Assembly: GCA_035772785.1 (NCBI GenBank)
Contig: JAOCPU010000027.1
Coordinates: forward strand, 248,001-312,000
Length of the DNA: 64,000 bases
Reading direction: 5' to 3'
Origin: Phlebiopsis flavidoalba
Lineage: Eukaryota; Basidiomycota; Agaricomycetes; Polyporales; Phanerochaetaceae
The notes below the pieces were generated by a model that saw only the letters and a list, made by a program, of their open reading frames with translations, searched no databases and was not told the origin of the DNA. Shown here in pieces: positions 60,036-64,000 of the stretch; the first letter of the stretch is position 1; each line of letters starts with the position of its first letter. Made by a program: the position numbers and the translations under genes.

Positions 60036-63000
60036 CCCCATGACACCCACATCCCAGCTTCGTTATCGGTTATTTCTTAGGACCATACAGTCTTGTTTTA
60101 CTAGCTTTACAACACGAGTCTCGGACCAGTAAGATTTCCGTGGTTTCTTTAGTCAGATTTCTCGTACAGTATGTAGCACTATTCCGCTTCGATCACGCTT
60201 TCACATGCATCTGCTTTTCACACTGTCACACAAGCCACCATGAGTCGCACGCTTCTCCCGTATACATAGTCTACTCAACTTGCAGGCCTGAAGCCACCGG
60301 TGTTGCGCACTACACTGGGCTGACCGAACTACTACTCAAAAGCGGTGAGCCCAAGCCAGACGCACGCGCGTCGTGCAATCAGTTTTACGGACCCTGTATT
60401 CCTTGGTTGGTGCGAATTCTCTGGGCCCCTTGGCATGACCACGCAGGACCGTTGGCGGGGCTGGGGAGTATGGGTGCTCGGCCGCGCACAGATCCAAGCA
60501 GGGTCTCGACTCTCGTTCGCGCTGTTGTCCGAATGTTCAGATATTGATGTGTGGGATCTGAAAACGACCGATCAGCCTGGCCAGGAGCGTTTGAATGGCT
60601 GGCGCGCGAAGTGTGTCGCGAGGGGCCCGGGAGATTAGGCAAGTTTGCCGCGGCCCTACCCCCCCGCGTTGCTGCGCCATCGGGAGCGCCAGGACCCTGT
60701 GTTGCATCGTTCTGTTGTTATGGGTGTTCTTTGTATCTATGATTCACGTGTTTAGCGGGTGTATGCTGGTAGAACGACAAACTGCACCCCACTTTGGACG
60801 TCCATGCCCCCGATCCGAACGGCGGTAACATCAAGCTGCTTGCCGCTGGTGTGGCGAGAACCATGGGGGCCCTGGACATTGTGTTCGCTTCATCTGGCAT
60901 CGTTAGATTTTCGTGGCGCTTTTCCTCCGGCCAAGGCCACCGGTTGGAGGAGGGCCTTGCGCTTGATTTTCCTTATCGTGTTCGTGCCTACGGCGCCAAT
61001 AACCGAGCAAGGATTTAGAGGACCAAGGACGGGAATAAAATAGGATAATGTTCTAGACTGAGTTTGAGGCTTCTGATACTCTTTCTCTCGTTCTTTGATT
61101 GTGGCGGGAATCCTGAAGAGTTAGTGCCTTACGCCCGTTCTAGCTCAAGATCAGCGCTGCAGCTCTACACACGATGTTACTCGACCCAAGAAATGTGACA
61201 CACGAAAGGAACTCCGCCTGCTATCTTGTGTTGAGCTCTATATTGGATCTTCCCCCGTGGCTGATTAAGGTGTCGTCGTATGCGAAATCGAGTGCTGGAG
61301 TAGAATTACTAGACCGGAACGAATCCTTCCCTCACGACGTTGTTGAGTTTCTTTTCTGCATCTGCGCGTTCTTCTCGTTGACGTTCCGAATCACGGCTTG
61401 CTGGAAAGAGCTGTAGGCGATTGGTCGAATGGCACGGGATATATCATGTTTCGCGCGTGTACATACTGCTCCTGTTGGACTTGATATTGCCAGAACGACA
61501 AAGCCCTGAAAGTTGCGTTAGATAGCACAACAATCACGACGTTGCCGGTAGAAACATCCCTCCCGCATATCTCAATAATTATTGCCAGGGTTCAGGCCTG
61601 ACAACACAGACTGAGGTGCATTAGGCATTAAAAGATTAATATTAGAGCGCATATACCCCCACCTGTTTTTTTGTAGTCATTTGAGGGGTGAAGTTGAGCA
61701 AACCTAGACAGAGGGGTTAAAATATATGCCGAACGGATTGCAATGCGGCTCATACCACCACATCATCTCTGCATAGTGACATGATTATCGCGCATAGGTA
61801 GCTGAAAGGGCTCTTACGGCTCGGTGAGAGCATGTGTCACAAGCTGGTTATGCATGTCTCGTGAGTATTCACAACCTATAGACTATTCGGCAGACCTGGG
61901 CATAGCCTTTGAAGCGTTGAATAGTTCATTTGCGCATGTCCACTGTCAACAACGTCTCCCACAAGCGTTTCACACGAGGTCCCTGTGGAGTACGCCACCA
62001 CCGAGCAGAATATGTGAGAGGCCTGAATGAAGGGTCTCTGGTCATGGATAAGATCCCGAAGCAGGGTCAACGTTAGGACAAGGATCCTCGTTACATGTAG
62101 TTCTGTAAAAATTGTACAGTGTGCACATCCAGATAACAATGTCGACTAGAATCTTGTACGTACCACTACAGCTTCACCTCTCCGAGAGCACTCTGCGGCA
62201 ACGGTCAACCTGTTGCATCTGAGGCTATCCATGCTCGAACTCCCGACTGTTGCGCCGGGAATTGGAAAAAGGTTCTTATAGCGAATAGGACCTCGTTGTA
62301 CGAAACGCGAAGAGACGGTATAAGGGGTCAATTGTCAACGCCAGTCAAGCTGTAACAGCACGTGTTACGGATCTGCGCGTCGACGCGTGACGTAATATGC
62401 CTAATTACTCGGTAAAATGAGACCGTACGTTAAGTAATATGGAAGCAGTGTACGATCTTGGCGATACATTGGGAATACGACTTAGGCCACACACAACGAT
62501 CAGCTGTCCCTAGATTCAAGCTCAAGGGTTCCATATTAGAGTTCCCCTAAAATAAGCGTGGCAGGCGAGCTCCAGGGCGATTAGCACAACGGAGCAGAGC
62601 AAAAATAAACAGGCAAAAATAGATGCAATGGACATAGGGTTAAGCCGCCGTTGTGGGGTTGTCGAGGAGCTATGCTTACCTCTCGCGCTGTACCTCTTCG
62701 AACGCATTTTGCTAGGTTGGTGTGTCACACTGCGTAGCATCGGGGCGGATTCCCGATCAGATCGTCGTCGACTCATGAACTGTATAGGCTTGTAGCGCTG
62801 TCGCGATCCTGGGGCCGAACTCTCTGACCGACTTGGGACTCTTGTCCCATTGGGGTGTTAGATAAAGTGTAACGGGTCGGTACGTGGAGGCGTTGTGGTT
62901 CAGGGTAGTTGGATGTAGAGGAGGGCTCAGCACTCTTGTATAGAGGATTGTGGGAGGAGTGGCAGAGTATGATCCACTCTTTCTTCTCGTGTCCCCACGC

Positions 63001-64000
63001 GCGGAGTGAGGACTCCGGCAGCAAGCGGGAAGGCGTCAGCGAAATGCTCCTTGCATGAACCTGTAAGTATATGATTTAGCATGCATTAGCCGCCATTCAC
63101 AATCCGACCTACTTAGACAGCTCTGTCCACCCACCCACCAACACGAACCATTACCGTTTGCGACCGCGAAGATTCTGGGCAGAAGCACAATTTAGGATCT
63201 TCAGATCTCCGATCCAGTACTTGCCACTTTGGTCTTTCCCATGTTTCAGCCCACCACCTCGATGCTAATGGTTGATGGGGAGATTGTTCACTACGTCTCC
63301 TAACGGCCACATCAAGCTTGTTCTTGGGATTTGGTACGTATGGTTTTCGCTCAGTCTCCTTGGAAGGCTTAGGGCCCGGTGGTGAAGGCTTCGGTATGCC
63401 AGGGGAAGGACTGGCGTGGAGCTCGAGACCACGTTGATCTAGCTACCGAGCCGGTGGACGAGCGAGACGCATGCAAACCAGACCGTGAATGAGATAGCTC
63501 CGAAAATGCGGGCGAAGCAACTCGACTGGGCAATGTTCTGATTCGTTTTAGCACGTGGGCGAGTGTGAAGGTCTGGGGAGTAGGAGGGATTAGGAGATAA
63601 AGCACGTTTCCCCACTGGTGCTTCCCGATCGGTGTTGACACTTCCGCTAGGCAGAACTATTAGTTCTTTGACGAGAAGCAAAGGTGGGCTCGGTACAATC
63701 GAGAGCTAGTGACGGGGTATTGTGATAGTGTCCAGACACTTGATCGTTGAGTAGAAGTGTTGGATGCTCGACTGGACTGCGACCTGCTAGGAATTTCTCT
63801 AGGAGTATTGAGCCCCCGGACACGGATCGTTGGGCAACGACGCCCCCCGGCCTTCCTGGTAAGGGCAGGGGCAAGGAATTGGGGCTTTGGACATGACCCA
63901 GACATCGATGGCCTGCTAACCAAGGGACGATCTACCCCCAAGAGAGGGGCGCTTCGGCCCCGGAATAGGACCAGGGGTCGGGGCATTACGACTTACACGA
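60036..64000. other. 4 kb with no recognised gene
   Basis: Fragments that look protein-like but stay unassigned: FTDPVFLGWCEFSGPLGMTT (about 60382), SDIDVWDLKTTDQPGQERLN (about 60538-60597), NGGNIKLLAAGVARTMGALD (about 60820-60880), and a minus-strand frame at 62776-62522 (84 codons) with one hydrophobic segment, IASIFACLFLLCSVVLIALE, that could be a small membrane protein. From 63000 on, minus-strand frames are open for 60-108 codons without motifs. The window cuts off at 64000. Confidence 0.35.

Noticed and set aside
1..64000. CRISPR arrays, bacterial operons, riboswitches or phage genes
   Set aside because: No regularly spaced repeats and no bacterial gene organisation; introns and gene content are fungal.

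Overview
The window is nuclear DNA from a filamentous fungus, most likely a mushroom-forming basidiomycete (Agaricomycetes). Eukaryotic housekeeping genes are cut by many introns of roughly 50-70 bases, there is an F-box/leucine-rich gene and a Zn2Cys6 regulator, and LEU1 carries both aconitase-type domains on one chain. All family assignments come from reading translated peptides by eye; no search was run.

Layout. 1-8 kb: an NCBP3-like RNA-binding protein (+), COX15 (+) and, converging on it, the proteasome alpha subunit PRE5 (-). 8.4-9 kb: a small inverted-repeat element, probably a MITE. 9-15 kb: GC-rich, with one unrecognised low-complexity gene (-). 15.1-19.5 kb: a many-exon aldehyde dehydrogenase (+). 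19.5-25.6 kb: mostly unassigned, with a Zn2Cys6 factor (-). 25.6-29.7 kb: PRE8, a 1-Cys peroxiredoxin and SSU72 (all -). 30.9-32.4 kb: F-box gene (+). 35.4-44 kb: a tRNA (-), RPL29 (+), the TFIIIC tau95 subunit (-), a small mitochondrial protein (-), two unrecognised genes and PKR1 (-). 44.7-47 kb: an Rck2/Srk1-type kinase (-). 48.8-49.6 kb: a C2H2 zinc-finger protein (+). 53.1-56.2 kb: LEU1 (+). 58.9-60 kb: a CUE-like protein (+). The last 4 kb shows nothing I can assign.

The genes do not form one pathway: they cover protein turnover (two 20S alpha subunits), mRNA and tRNA synthesis (NCBP3, SSU72, TFIIIC, tRNA), mitochondrial function (COX15), redox and aldehyde defence, leucine synthesis and regulation. 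The dominant unusual property is that nearly every conserved gene is interrupted by one-base insertions or deletions, including genes that should be essential and the tRNA. Uncorrected sequencing error explains this better than mass pseudogenisation, so exon limits here are approximate and the lack of recognisable genes in several multi-kilobase stretches should not be taken as true absence. I found no convincing new biological system.
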